Positions 17,759-25,645 of a stretch of 55,722 nt of DNA are shown piece after piece. Origin of the DNA: an uncultured Porphyromonadaceae bacterium. Its GTDB lineage: Bacteria > Bacteroidota > Bacteroidia > Bacteroidales > Muribaculaceae. The first letter of the stretch is position 1. Each line of letters starts with the position of its first letter. The stretch is taken from positions 1 through 55,722 of the forward strand of contig CABTZK010000011.1 of assembly GCA_902489275.1 (NCBI GenBank), in the 5' to 3' direction. A program made the translations under genes and the position numbers. The notes below the pieces were generated by a model. The model was not told where the DNA came from. It saw nothing but the letters and a program-made list of their open reading frames with translations, and did no database searches.

Positions 17759-18469
17759 ATGATGAATGCATTTAACAATTTGAATGGTAACAGACAATCC
17801 TTTTTCGGTCAGATGAATAATGGCGGAAATCAAGGTGGTGGATTTAACTCGGGTTTGGGCGCTCCTCGCAGGGGCTGCATGAGCGTGGGGGGCATCCTCA
17901 TTGGTATTGTGGTGGTCCTGGGGGGGTTAGTGATGTGGGGCATTGGCCAGTACAACAGCTTAGTTGCCCAAGACACGCAGGTGAGGAAAGCATGGGCCAA
18001 CGTGGAAAACACCTATCAACGCCGTGCCGACCTCATCCCTAACCTGGTGACGGTCGTGAAGGGCTACGCTAAGCACGAAAAGGAGACTTTCCAAGCCGTG
18101 ACCGAAGCGCGCGCCGGCGTGGGACAAGTGAAAGTCGACCCAAGCAACATGACGGAGGAGCAATTGAAGGAGTTCCAAAAAGCGCAAGCCAATTTGGGTG
18201 GAGCTTTGGGCAAGCTCATTGCTGTGGGAGAGGCTTATCCTGAACTGAAAGCCAATGAGAATTTCCTGAACCTGCAAGCCCAGCTCGAGGGTACTGAAAA
18301 CCGTTGCACGAAGGCTCGCGGCGACTTTAATACCGAGGTGCAAGCCTACAATCAAAAGGTGCGCAGTTTCCCATTGAATATGTTGGCGGGCATGTTTGGT
18401 TTCCAGGTGAGGCCCGAGTTCAAGGCTGCCGAGGGCAGTGAGAAAGCCCCTGTCGTGAACTTTGACTGA
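17759..18469 (+). CDS. LemA family protein
   Basis: A 236-residue membrane-anchored protein. The LemA core starts with the membrane helix (about residues 42-62), followed by the family hallmark VRKAWANVENTYQRRADLIPNL (read here in two parts: VRKAWANVENTYQR and RADLIPNLV) and a long helical bundle with AYNQKVRSFPLNMLAGMFGF near the end. Ahead of the helix is an extra segment of about 40 residues rich in Asn and Gly, which most LemA proteins lack. It is followed by two TPM-domain genes, the usual neighbours of lemA; the joint role is unknown, with links to envelope stress in other bacteria. Confidence 0.93.
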   Translation: MMNAFNNLNGNRQSFFGQMNNGGNQGGGFNSGLGAPRRGCMSVGGILIGIVVVLGGLVMWGIGQYNSLVAQDTQVRKAWANVENTYQRRADLIPNLVTVVKGYAKHEKETFQAVTEARAGVGQVKVDPSNMTEEQLKEFQKAQANLGGALGKLIAVGEAYPELKANENFLNLQAQLEGTENRCTKARGDFNTEVQAYNQKVRSFPLNMLAGMFGFQVRPEFKAAEGSEKAPVVNFD

Positions 18470-18582
18470 GAAACGAAGAGCCTATCTGCGCGCCATCGCC
18501 CATGAAGATAGTTCTTTGCGACGCTCATGGTGGAGATGGGTGAGCGTGAGGGTAGGGTATTGCAAGCGATTAACTTTATAGA

Positions 18583-19029
18583 ATGATGTCTCTTTCTGAT
18601 TTCATATCGCCCGAAGAGGGTAAGCGCATTACCGAGGCCATTGCTGAGGCTGAGCGCCACACCTCGGGCGAGATTTGCGTTCACGTCACTCCCAAATGCA
18701 GTGGCGACATGATGAAGAAAGCCGAGCAAAAATTCAACAAGCTCGGTCTTTACAAAACCGAGCGCCGCAATGCGGTGTTGCTGTTCATTGCCTACAAGTC
18801 ACGCAAGTTTGCCATCGTGGGCGATACCGGCATCAACAAGGTGGTGCCAGCCGACTACTGGCATCAGGAAAAGGAAGCGCTGACCAAGTACCTCAAAGCT
18901 CAGCGTCCGGCCGATGGCATCTGCGAGGTGGTGAGACGGATTGGCGAGAGCCTGTCAAAATATTTCCCCGAGGAGAAAAACGACATTAACGAAATTAGCA
19001 ATGAAGTCACTTTTGATGAGGACGAGTAG
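18583..19029 (+). CDS. TPM-domain protein without signal peptide
   Basis: A 148-residue protein containing one TPM (YgcG/Psb32-like) domain: EEGKRITEAIAEAERHTSGE, then ICVHVTP, RRNAVLLFIAYKSRKFAIVG and DTGINKVVPADYW. No signal peptide or membrane segment is visible, so it is probably cytoplasmic or peripheral. The C-terminus is acidic (VTFDEDE). Its end overlaps the start of the second TPM gene by about 29 bases. It resembles the short TPM proteins often found between lemA and the membrane-bound TPM gene. Confidence 0.88.
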   Translation: MMSLSDFISPEEGKRITEAIAEAERHTSGEICVHVTPKCSGDMMKKAEQKFNKLGLYKTERRNAVLLFIAYKSRKFAIVGDTGINKVVPADYWHQEKEALTKYLKAQRPADGICEVVRRIGESLSKYFPEEKNDINEISNEVTFDEDE

Positions 19030-19768
19030 GTTACGCAAGTTCCTCCCTCTGCTTTTTGCGATGGTCACTTCGCTTGCGGCCATCGCTGGCGAGGTCACAA
19101 TTCCCGAGCGCCCAGTCCCTGCCAGGTTGGTCAACGACTTTGCCGGTGTGCTGAATAACCCCGAAGAGTTAGAGAAGAAGCTTGAGCATTTCTCCGACTC
19201 CACGAGCAATCAGATTGTCGTGGTCACTGTACCCGATTTGGGTGACTACGAGGCATGGGATTTCGCCGCCAAGTTGGGCGACAAGTGGGGTGTGGGTAGC
19301 AAGGAACACGACAATGGGCTGGTGATTCTCATTAAGCCCAAGACCCCAGACTCGCGAGGCATCGTTAACATTTCCCCTGGAAAAGGCTTGGAGGGCGTGT
19401 TGCCCGATGCCTTTTGCAATACGATTATCAACCACGATATGTTGGCGGTTTTGAAGGAAGGCGGCTCCTATGACAGAGCCCTGCAGAAAGCCCTCGACAT
19501 CATCATGCCGGTGTGTACGGGCGAGTACAGCAAGGAGCAGTACGAAAAAGATGAAAATGAGGAAACGGCCATCATGGGTTTCATCTGCCTGCTGATTGTC
19601 GGGCTCTGTTTCTATATTCGTCATAGAGAAAACAAGAGAGGAAGTCGCAGTTACACGTCGGGTTCGTCCTTAAGGAATCGCTCTTCAAGCAGCAGCTCAA
19701 GCAGCAGTTGGGGCGGCTCCTTTGGCGGCGGCTCCTTTGGCGGTGGTGGCGCGACGGGCTCTTGGTAG
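19001..19768 (+). CDS. TPM-domain membrane protein with Ser/Gly-rich C-terminus
   Basis: The start is set at 19001 (or 19016) because a signal peptide follows (RKFLPLLFAMVTSLAAIAGE); the frame is open earlier but overlaps the preceding gene. The TPM domain runs from about residue 40 (RLVNDFAGVLNN, QIVVVTVPDLGDYEAWDF, WGVGSKEHDNGLVILI, GKGLEGVLPDAF) to about 180, then one membrane helix (about 192-210), then a tail with a run of serines and GGSFGGGSFGGGGATGSW. This is the standard layout of YgcG-type TPM proteins, with the TPM domain outside the membrane. Third gene of the lemA unit. Confidence 0.92.
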   Translation: MKSLLMRTSRLRKFLPLLFAMVTSLAAIAGEVTIPERPVPARLVNDFAGVLNNPEELEKKLEHFSDSTSNQIVVVTVPDLGDYEAWDFAAKLGDKWGVGSKEHDNGLVILIKPKTPDSRGIVNISPGKGLEGVLPDAFCNTIINHDMLAVLKEGGSYDRALQKALDIIMPVCTGEYSKEQYEKDENEETAIMGFICLLIVGLCFYIRHRENKRGSRSYTSGSSLRNRSSSSSSSSSWGGSFGGGSFGGGGATGSW

Positions 19769-19781
19769 CCCCGTTGCCGCC

Positions 19782-20489
19782 TTATTGCAGCCTTGCCGCT
19801 GCAAGGGTGAACAGCGATATTTTGATGCCAGGAATCGATGCGATGCTTTCGGCGCAGGTGAGCAGCGTAGCGCCAGTGGTTGCCACGTCGTCGACAATCA
19901 TCACATGCTTGCCTTGCAGTTCCTGGCGCGCCTCAGCAATAGGCGCATAGAGTCCTTGCGCATTCAAGTAACGCTCGTGAGCGCTTTTGTGCGTCTGGGT
20001 GGCGTGAGGCTTGCGCGCCGCGATGGCCTCGTAAATAGGAATTCCCGTGTAGTCACTCACGCCCTGGGCAAGATAGTCGCTCTGGTTGTAGCCGCGCTTG
20101 GCCTGCTTGGTTGCATGTAGCGGCACGGGTATCAAGTAGTCCACGCCTTGCCACAGCCCACTTGGCGCCATTTGCCGCGCGGCAAGGCGTGAAATCCAGC
20201 GCCCCATTTGGGGCATATTGTGGTATTTGATGTCATGGAGGATGGAAGCGTAAGGGTCACGCCGCTCGTAGAAGAAATAGGCTGCCGCGCGCTCGATGGG
20301 AATCTTGCCGGCAAAGTGCTGCTCCATGGCGTTGAAGGGAATGCCCTCAAAGTGTGTGCGTGGAATGTGCAGCAGGCACTGGCGGCACAGGTATTCCTCA
20401 TCACGGTCAAGCGCTTGCCCGCACACGGGGCAGTGGCGGGGCAAAAACACCTCAATGGCCGATTTTGCTACCTCCTTGATCTTCATCAT
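19782..20489 (-). CDS. ComF family phosphoribosyltransferase-like protein
   Basis: A 235-residue protein with an N-terminal zinc ribbon (HCPVCGQ near residue 20, then CRQC) and a C-terminal type I phosphoribosyltransferase fold with the PRPP loop VMIVDDVATTGAT (about residues 194-206). LIPVPLHATKQAKRGYNQSD is the usual ComF segment. In Gram-positive competence ComF acts in DNA uptake; in Bacteroidota its role is not settled. Its start overlaps the stop of the upstream phosphodiesterase gene, and its stop lies 13 bases from the convergent TPM gene. Confidence 0.9.
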   Translation of the reverse strand: MMKIKEVAKSAIEVFLPRHCPVCGQALDRDEEYLCRQCLLHIPRTHFEGIPFNAMEQHFAGKIPIERAAAYFFYERRDPYASILHDIKYHNMPQMGRWISRLAARQMAPSGLWQGVDYLIPVPLHATKQAKRGYNQSDYLAQGVSDYTGIPIYEAIAARKPHATQTHKSAHERYLNAQGLYAPIAEARQELQGKHVMIVDDVATTGATLLTCAESIASIPGIKISLFTLAAARLQ

Positions 20490-21691
20490 CAGCGCTCTTT
20501 CAGCAGGTCTTGCACTTCGGTGAGGCTGCCATCGTTAGGGCTGGGGGTGACCCCGAGCAGGTGGCACAGTAGCGGGTAGATGCACACGTTGCGAAAAGCC
20601 GTGGCTTTGGTGTACCCCGTCTTAAAGGCAGGCCCGATGGCGCGGAAGCACACTTGCATGTCGGCCGCAGTGTGGTCGAAGCCGTGGCTGCCCCCGCGCC
20701 CCACCTCCTTGTCGGTGTAAAGCCAGCCCACATCGGGCAGCACGAGCACATCGCCCACGTTGGGGTTACTGCCGTAGTGCAAGTATGCGGGGATTTCGTT
20801 CTTCTTCCACACCCGCAGGTGTGGCACTCCTTTGAGGGCATTCACCACCGAGTCGGCCATCGCAGGGCGCTTCACGTAGATGTTTGCAGGCAAGTCACCC
20901 TCCACGCTGTGAATCCACTTGTCTTTGAGGTACTTTTTCACGGGAATCGTGCGTTCGCCGTCGGTCCATGCCATACCGTGGTCGCCAGTCACGATGAGGT
21001 TGACGTGACCAGCCACATCGGGGAGAGCTTGAATGCGCGTCCACAGCGTGTGGAGCAGTGAGTCCAGGCTTTCGATGGCTTTGCGGGTCTCACGGTGGAT
21101 AGGGCCATAGGTGTGCCCGCTGTGGTCGGGCTCTTCAAAGTAGGCCATAATCAGGTGTGGACGTTTCGTTTCGGGCAATTGCAGGAGCCGCACAATCTCG
21201 TCGGCGCGTTGAGGGAAAGTGAGCCGGGGATTGTCGAGGTAGTTTTTCCAGTAGGTCGCATGGTCGCCCTTGATGGGCACGTCGCTCCCCACCCAGTAAA
21301 TGGTGGCGGTGGTCACGCCTTGGCGCTTGGCGGTGAGCCAAATGGGGTCGCCGCCAAACAGCTTGGGATTGGTGCGCATCTCTTTGTCGCCCAACGAGAA
21401 TGTCTTGCCCGTGTCGCGCACGAGGAACGTGTTGGCGATGATGCCGTGGTGGTCGGGAACAAGGCCTGTGGCCAGCGTGTAGTGGTTGGGAAAGGTCTTG
21501 CTGGGAAAGGAGGGCTGCATCACGGCTTTTACGCCCTGCTGCCCCATGCTGTTGAGAAATGGCGTGTCGTAGCCCTCGCAGTAGTCCCAGCGAAACCCGT
21601 CAAGCGAGATGACGACCGTGTAGCCGTCGGTTGCGCTCCAGGCTGTCAGTGCCGCAAGCGCAATGGCTAATGCAAATATTTTCTTTTTCAT
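20489..21691 (-). CDS. Secreted nucleotide pyrophosphatase/phosphodiesterase (NPP family)
   Basis: A 400-residue alkaline-phosphatase-superfamily enzyme with a signal peptide (first about 20 residues). Metal and catalytic motifs are in order: VVISLDGFRWDY (D31), the nucleophile Thr66 in PSFPSKTFPNHYTLATGL, YFEEPDHSGHTYGP, VTGDHGMAW and GSHGFDH. This set defines NPP-type phosphodiesterases, which cleave pyrophosphate or phosphodiester bonds in nucleotides outside the cytoplasm. It sits between the YARHG gene (54 bases upstream) and comF (overlapping), likely one transcript. Confidence 0.93.
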   Translation of the reverse strand: MKKKIFALAIALAALTAWSATDGYTVVISLDGFRWDYCEGYDTPFLNSMGQQGVKAVMQPSFPSKTFPNHYTLATGLVPDHHGIIANTFLVRDTGKTFSLGDKEMRTNPKLFGGDPIWLTAKRQGVTTATIYWVGSDVPIKGDHATYWKNYLDNPRLTFPQRADEIVRLLQLPETKRPHLIMAYFEEPDHSGHTYGPIHRETRKAIESLDSLLHTLWTRIQALPDVAGHVNLIVTGDHGMAWTDGERTIPVKKYLKDKWIHSVEGDLPANIYVKRPAMADSVVNALKGVPHLRVWKKNEIPAYLHYGSNPNVGDVLVLPDVGWLYTDKEVGRGGSHGFDHTAADMQVCFRAIGPAFKTGYTKATAFRNVCIYPLLCHLLGVTPSPNDGSLTEVQDLLKER

Positions 21692-21745
21692 TCTGTAAAT
21701 GTGAATTTTATGCTTTTTGGGGAGAGGGGCGCTCTTTGTTCCTGC

Positions 21746-22729
21746 TTAGTATCCCTCTTCGGTATGGGTATTGTATAAATTGCAGGCATTTTCAAGGCAA
21801 CGGATGATTTTCACGTTCATTTGCTCTATGGGAGTGAGCGTGATCTCGTTGACTGCGTCGCAAGTGGGATGATACCACGCTTGAGCGCTAAAGTATCGCT
21901 TCAAGTCGTCATTCTTGAAGCGCAAGCCGTATCGTGCGAAAATCTCGTTGCGGATGATGCGCAACATGTTCTTGTCGTACATTGACATCATGCCAGCGTT
22001 CACAAGCCGGCGAGAGGTGAACGCCCAGCGTCCTGTGCCGAATGGTGATTCCACACGGCGCAGCCGGGCTATGAGCGAGCCTTTATCCAAGCCTTCCGGC
22101 AGGGCATCAGGCATGGTCGACACGACGTTATAGATGTTAATCCCCGTTGTGCTGAGCTCCAGCCAGTAGCTTTTCCCATTGACTGTGATCACATTGCTGG
22201 GGGTATCGTAAGCCTTTTCGATCGTGTAGGCGCATGCGGCTTTCATCCCTGGCATGAAGACCGTGCGTTCTAAGGAAAAGGTCCATCGCTTGCCCTTGTC
22301 GCTGATATAGTCACCGGCCAGCAAGTCGTGCATGTCATGCTCGACGAGCGTGTATAAGTCGCCTTCAAGTGGCTGTATCACGCCTATAACCTCGTTGTGG
22401 GCATTGTAGCCCACGAGCAGGGGCACGCCTTCCACTTGCTCGATGCTCACGATATCTCCAATCTTGGCTTGGCGGCCAAAGGTGGTGTAGTCATAGCCTT
22501 CGCTGTCGATGATTTTGAATCTCCCGTTGGAAAGGGGCATGAGGTCAAACACGTAGCCGCCCTCGTAGCAGGTGCTCCCCTTGAATGCAAGATGACCACC
22601 GTTTTTTTCAACGATATAAGAAGCCACTCCATCGGTCCATTCGCTGCCGGCCTTGATTTGGGAGAGGGCGGATGTCGGTAGCAGGGCGAGGCACAGGAGC
22701 GCTCCCATGGTTAGTGTCTTGGTCATCAC
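21746..22729 (-). CDS. Secreted YARHG-domain protein
   Basis: A 327-residue protein with a signal peptide (MMTKTLTMGALLCLALLPTS). The C-terminal part contains a YARHG domain: IIRNEIFARYGLRFKNDDLK followed by RYFSAQAWYHP (about residues 258-288), a module found in extracellular or periplasmic proteins thought to bind envelope components. The N-terminal about 220 residues match nothing I recognise. Its start overlaps the stop of the repeat-protein gene by four bases (22726-22729), so the two are translationally coupled. Confidence 0.88.
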   Translation of the reverse strand: MMTKTLTMGALLCLALLPTSALSQIKAGSEWTDGVASYIVEKNGGHLAFKGSTCYEGGYVFDLMPLSNGRFKIIDSEGYDYTTFGRQAKIGDIVSIEQVEGVPLLVGYNAHNEVIGVIQPLEGDLYTLVEHDMHDLLAGDYISDKGKRWTFSLERTVFMPGMKAACAYTIEKAYDTPSNVITVNGKSYWLELSTTGINIYNVVSTMPDALPEGLDKGSLIARLRRVESPFGTGRWAFTSRRLVNAGMMSMYDKNMLRIIRNEIFARYGLRFKNDDLKRYFSAQAWYHPTCDAVNEITLTPIEQMNVKIIRCLENACNLYNTHTEEGY

Positions 22730-23151
22730 GGCAGAACTTTAAAAAATCCAAAGAAAAACAGGCAGGCCGCTTTCTGGGTCGTGATGCCCTGGGCTTGCCC
22801 CATGTAACTTCCGCTCCGGTTGTAGACGCGGCCGTTGCTCTCAATCTTTCCTTGATAGCTTCCGGTCCGGTCGTAGACGCGGCCGTTGCTCTCAATCTTT
22901 CCTTGATAGCTTCCGGTCCGGTCGTAGACGCTGCCGTTGCTGTCGATTTTTCCTTGATAGCTTCCGGTCCGGTCATAGACGCTGCCGTTGCTGTCGATTT
23001 TTCCTTGATAGCTTCCGGTCTGGTCGTAGACGCGGCCGTTGCTTTCTACTTTCCCTCGGTAGCCGCCACTGCTGCTATACACGCTTTGGGCACTGGCGCT
23101 GATGGCTGTCGCAATCATGGCGGCTATCACCATCATCATGATTTTTTTCAT
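22726..23151 (-). CDS. Secreted protein made of 17-residue repeats
   Basis: Start at 23151 chosen because a signal peptide follows (MKKIMMMVIAAMIATAISAS), giving 141 residues. The mature protein is five tandem copies of a 17-residue unit, GSYQGKIDSNGSVYDRT in its commonest form, flanked by degenerate copies. The Gly/Tyr pattern with 'GxIxxNGxVYD' suggests short beta-hairpins stacked in a beta-solenoid or fibre. The C-terminus is abruptly hydrophobic (ACLFFFGFFKVLP), possibly a membrane anchor. It is followed by the YARHG gene with a four-base overlap. Function unknown. Confidence 0.8.
   Translation of the reverse strand: MKKIMMMVIAAMIATAISASAQSVYSSSGGYRGKVESNGRVYDQTGSYQGKIDSNGSVYDRTGSYQGKIDSNGSVYDRTGSYQGKIESNGRVYDRTGSYQGKIESNGRVYNRSGSYMGQAQGITTQKAACLFFFGFFKVLP
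22808..23062. repeat. Five tandem 51-bp repeats inside the repeat-protein gene
   Basis: Units at 22808-22858, 22859-22909, 22910-22960, 22961-23011 and 23012-23062. Units 3 and 4 differ at one base and units 1 and 2 at about three, while the last unit has diverged. The period is exactly 17 codons, so unit gain or loss keeps the frame. Confidence 0.95.
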
Positions 23152-23581
23152 TGTTGCGTTGTTATTTAAGTTCTTCCTGTTTTTTGTCACTGCGAAACAA
23201 GGGTTGGTGACCGGGAGAATGCTCAAGATTTGGATTCTGTTCATCATGCCTTGTTTATTTTAGATGTTTTTTTTATGTGGGCGACGTGGTTTGCGGCAGT
23301 CGCCATGCAAATATACAATTTTTTTGAAAATCCACCTCATTTTTCCTGATTTGTTTTAGAATAATTGCGTTTTTTTGTTTTTTCGCATGTTTCATAGGAA
23401 TTCGCGTCTCGCCATGCAGGCTTCTGCCTCGTGTTGAGATGAGAAAATTACCCAAAAAAGCGAAAAATAGGTAAATAAATTGAAAATAATGTGAATTATT
23501 GTTCGTTCTTCCCGAAAATAGATTAAATTTGCGATAGTAAAATTTTATACCGTTAGGGAAGTCTATAACAGTAGCGCATTT
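23152..23581. promoter_or_regulatory. 430-base divergent intergenic region with two promoters
   Basis: For nagA (plus strand): TTG at 23499-23501 and TAAATTTG at 23524-23531, spacer 22, with the ATG 50 bases further. For the repeat protein (minus strand): -7 box TATATTTG at 23308-23315 with no clear -33, leaving a leader of about 150 bases. The rest is AT-rich; I see no gene or stable structure in it. Confidence 0.55.
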
Positions 23582-24781
23582 ATGTTGACTCAAATATACA
23601 ATGGACACATTTTGACCCCGCAAGGATGGATTGACGGCGGGTCTGTCTTGATGGAAAATGGGCTTATCACCGAGATACGCAAGAATAGTAACTTTGAGCC
23701 ACATGCCGAAAAAACCGTTGATGCCCAAGGCATGCACGTCGTGCCAGGGGGCATTGAGTTACATAGCCACGGCGCGGGCGGCCGTGACTTTATGGAAGGG
23801 ACTGCCGAGGCTTTCCAGGTGGCGGTCCACAGTCATCTGCTGCATGGCACCACCGCTATTTTCCCCACGTTGTCATCGTCAACAGCCAAGATGATCGAGG
23901 ATGCGTGTACCGCTTGCCAGTCTGTCATGGAAAACGACCCCGAGACCCCCGTCATGGGGCTTCATCTCGAGGGGCCATACTTCAATCCCAGAAAATCGGG
24001 GGCACAGTTGCCCGACATCATCCGCACGCCCGATGAGCGGGAATATCATCACTTTGTGGAAGATTTCGACTGCATCCGCCGCTGGGACGCGGCACCCGAG
24101 TTGCCGGGCGCTATCGAGTTTGGCAAGTATGTGACCAGCAAGGGCATCTTGGCTGCCATCGGTCACACCGACGCCGAGTATCCCGACGTGAAGGCCGCCT
24201 GGGATGCTGGCTATCGCCATGTCACCCACTTCTACAACGCCATGCCGGGATTTCACAATGTGCGTGAGTACAAGCATGCGGGTACTGTTGAGGCCGTCTA
24301 CTTGATTGAGCCGATGACCGTTGAGGTGATCGCCGACGGCATTCATGTGCCGGCCCCGATTCTGAAACTGATTGCTCACGTGAAAGGGGTGGAGCGCATG
24401 GCGCTCATCACCGACTCGCTGGCAGTGACGGCCAGCAACACCGACCGCGCCTTTGACCCGCGCGTGATCATCGAGGATGGCGTGTGCAAGCTCTCCGACC
24501 GCTCGGCGCTGGCAGGTAGCATTGCCACGATGGATCGCTTGATTCGCACGGCGGTGAATATTGCCGAGATTCCGCTCAATGATGCCATTCGCATGGTGAG
24601 CGAGACACCAGCGCGCATCATGGGAATCTATGACCGCAAGGGCTCGCTGCAGCGAGGCAAGGATGCCGATGTGCTCATCCTCGACGACACGCTTAGTCTT
24701 CGCAGCGTTTACGCCATGGGGAAACTCGTTGAGGGAACTGATACCCTCGGCGACCCCAGTCAAGCGACGGCGACCCCGTGA
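23582..24781 (+). CDS. nagA: N-acetylglucosamine-6-phosphate deacetylase
   Basis: A 399-residue amidohydrolase that removes the acetyl group from GlcNAc-6-phosphate, giving the substrate of NagB. Metal ligands are visible: ELHSHGAGG (H61, H63), LEGPYFNPRKSGAQ (E130), the GHTDAEY and HFYNAM histidines, and the catalytic aspartate in LITDSLAV. The substrate segment DGIHVPAPILKL is also typical. Length is normal. It is a single-gene unit with its own promoter and converges with the secreted protein at 24814, with 32 bases between stops. Confidence 0.96.
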   Translation: MLTQIYNGHILTPQGWIDGGSVLMENGLITEIRKNSNFEPHAEKTVDAQGMHVVPGGIELHSHGAGGRDFMEGTAEAFQVAVHSHLLHGTTAIFPTLSSSTAKMIEDACTACQSVMENDPETPVMGLHLEGPYFNPRKSGAQLPDIIRTPDEREYHHFVEDFDCIRRWDAAPELPGAIEFGKYVTSKGILAAIGHTDAEYPDVKAAWDAGYRHVTHFYNAMPGFHNVREYKHAGTVEAVYLIEPMTVEVIADGIHVPAPILKLIAHVKGVERMALITDSLAVTASNTDRAFDPRVIIEDGVCKLSDRSALAGSIATMDRLIRTAVNIAEIPLNDAIRMVSETPARIMGIYDRKGSLQRGKDADVLILDDTLSLRSVYAMGKLVEGTDTLGDPSQATATP

Positions 24782-24813
24782 GAAAGCGCGGCCGCAGCCA
24801 CGCGCATTCCATC

Positions 24814-25353
24814 TTAGTGGTTGATGAGCCGCCTGAATGCTGAGAAGTAGTTCTCAAACGATTTCATGATGTAATCGGGCTGCATCTCCGTGGGTGCTTC
24901 CAAGGGCACCTGCTGGTAGGGCTTGCCGTTCTTGAAGTAAAGCCGGAGTTGCTGTTTCTCCCCCTCGTCGGTGTAGTAGGTGAGAATGCACAGCAGGGGC
25001 TTGCCCGCTTCCTGGGTATCGTAGAGGTATTCTTCTAAAAACTCCCTGACTGCCACACGACTGGTCTTGCGCACCAAGTAGAGGGTATTGGTGAAGTCTT
25101 CCTCGCTATTGTCGAGAGTGAAATAGAACTTGATGGTTTCAGTGTGGCGGCCCGAGCCCGGCCACATTTGGTCGACATTGACCGTCATCATGTTCAAGTC
25201 CTGTTGCTCTTTCTCGCCCTTGGCAATTTGAGCCTCGGCTTGAGCATAAGCCTTCTGGACGCTCTTGATGACGGGGTCGTCTTGCCGTTGCCCCCATGAC
25301 GATAGTGCCGCCATCGTCACCGCAATGAGTACTGTGAATACTGATTTATACAT
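24814..25353 (-). CDS. Hypothetical secreted protein
   Basis: A 179-residue protein with a signal peptide (MYKSVFTVLIAVTMAALSSW) and a soluble mature part with a predicted helical start (KSVQKAYAQAEAQIAKGEKE) followed by beta-rich sequence such as TIKFYFTLDN and QQLRLYFKNGK. No known motif. A matched promoter lies about 30 bases upstream. Similar small exported proteins occur in Bacteroidales without assigned function. Confidence 0.78.
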   Translation of the reverse strand: MYKSVFTVLIAVTMAALSSWGQRQDDPVIKSVQKAYAQAEAQIAKGEKEQQDLNMMTVNVDQMWPGSGRHTETIKFYFTLDNSEEDFTNTLYLVRKTSRVAVREFLEEYLYDTQEAGKPLLCILTYYTDEGEKQQLRLYFKNGKPYQQVPLEAPTEMQPDYIMKSFENYFSAFRRLINH

Positions 25354-25383
25354 TATTCCGTTCGTTATAGGTTATTAATTGCC

Positions 25384-25415
25384 CAAATTTAGTCATTTCC
25401 ATGATGCTTTACAAA
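25384..25415 (-). promoter_or_regulatory. Promoter of the secreted protein at 24814-25353
   Basis: Minus strand TTTG (25412-25415) and TAAATTTG (25384-25391), spacer 20. The start codon is 31 bases downstream. It lies directly after the tRNA-His terminator. Confidence 0.65.
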
Positions 25416-25424
25416 AATAAAGCA

Positions 25425-25460
25425 TAAAAAAAGAGAAATTCGCTGTTGCGAACTTCTCTC
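25425..25460 (-). terminator. Intrinsic terminator after tRNA-His
   Basis: On the minus strand a 12-bp stem (AGAGAAGTTCGC with GCGAATTTCTCT, one G-T pair; 25448-25459 with 25432-25443) closes a four-base loop and is followed by a T run (25426-25431). It starts six bases after the tRNA end. Confidence 0.85.
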
Positions 25461-25465
25461 TTGGG

Positions 25466-25540
25466 GGTGGAGGGTGGGACTCGAACCCACGACATTCAGA
25501 ACCACAATCTGACGCTCTAACCAACTGAACTACATCCACC
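25466..25540 (-). tRNA. tRNA-His (anticodon GTG)
   Basis: A full cloverleaf reads on the minus strand. The extra 5' G (G-1) pairs with C73, the identity mark of tRNA-His. D arm GTTC/GAGC, anticodon stem TCAGA/TCTGA with loop TTGTGGT (anticodon GTG), T arm GTGGG-TTCGAGT-CCCAC. The acceptor stem pairs except at 6:67, where U faces C instead of the expected A. CCA is not encoded. Own promoter and terminator flank it. Confidence 0.96.
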
Positions 25541-25559
25541 ATATCCAGTTTTGCAGTTG

Positions 25560-25590
25560 CAAAGGTACTACATTTTATTGATTCATGCAA
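25560..25590 (-). promoter_or_regulatory. tRNA-His promoter
   Basis: Minus strand TTG (25588-25590) and TACCTTTG (25560-25567), spacer 20, a full match to the Bacteroidota form. The mature tRNA begins 20 bases downstream. Confidence 0.8.
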
Positions 25591-25645
25591 TACCCTTTCT
25601 CATTTTTATCCTGTTTTTTTCACAGTTTGTGTAGGTGAGCCTTGG

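Noticed and set aside
22808..23062. Regularly spaced repeats suggesting a CRISPR array
   Set aside because: The repeats are contiguous with no unique spacers, have a period of exactly 17 codons and encode protein; no cas genes nearby.
22672..23169. Repetitive plus-strand frame opposite the repeat-protein gene
   Set aside because: It is the mirror of the 51-bp repeats; the minus-strand product has a signal peptide and coupling to the next gene.
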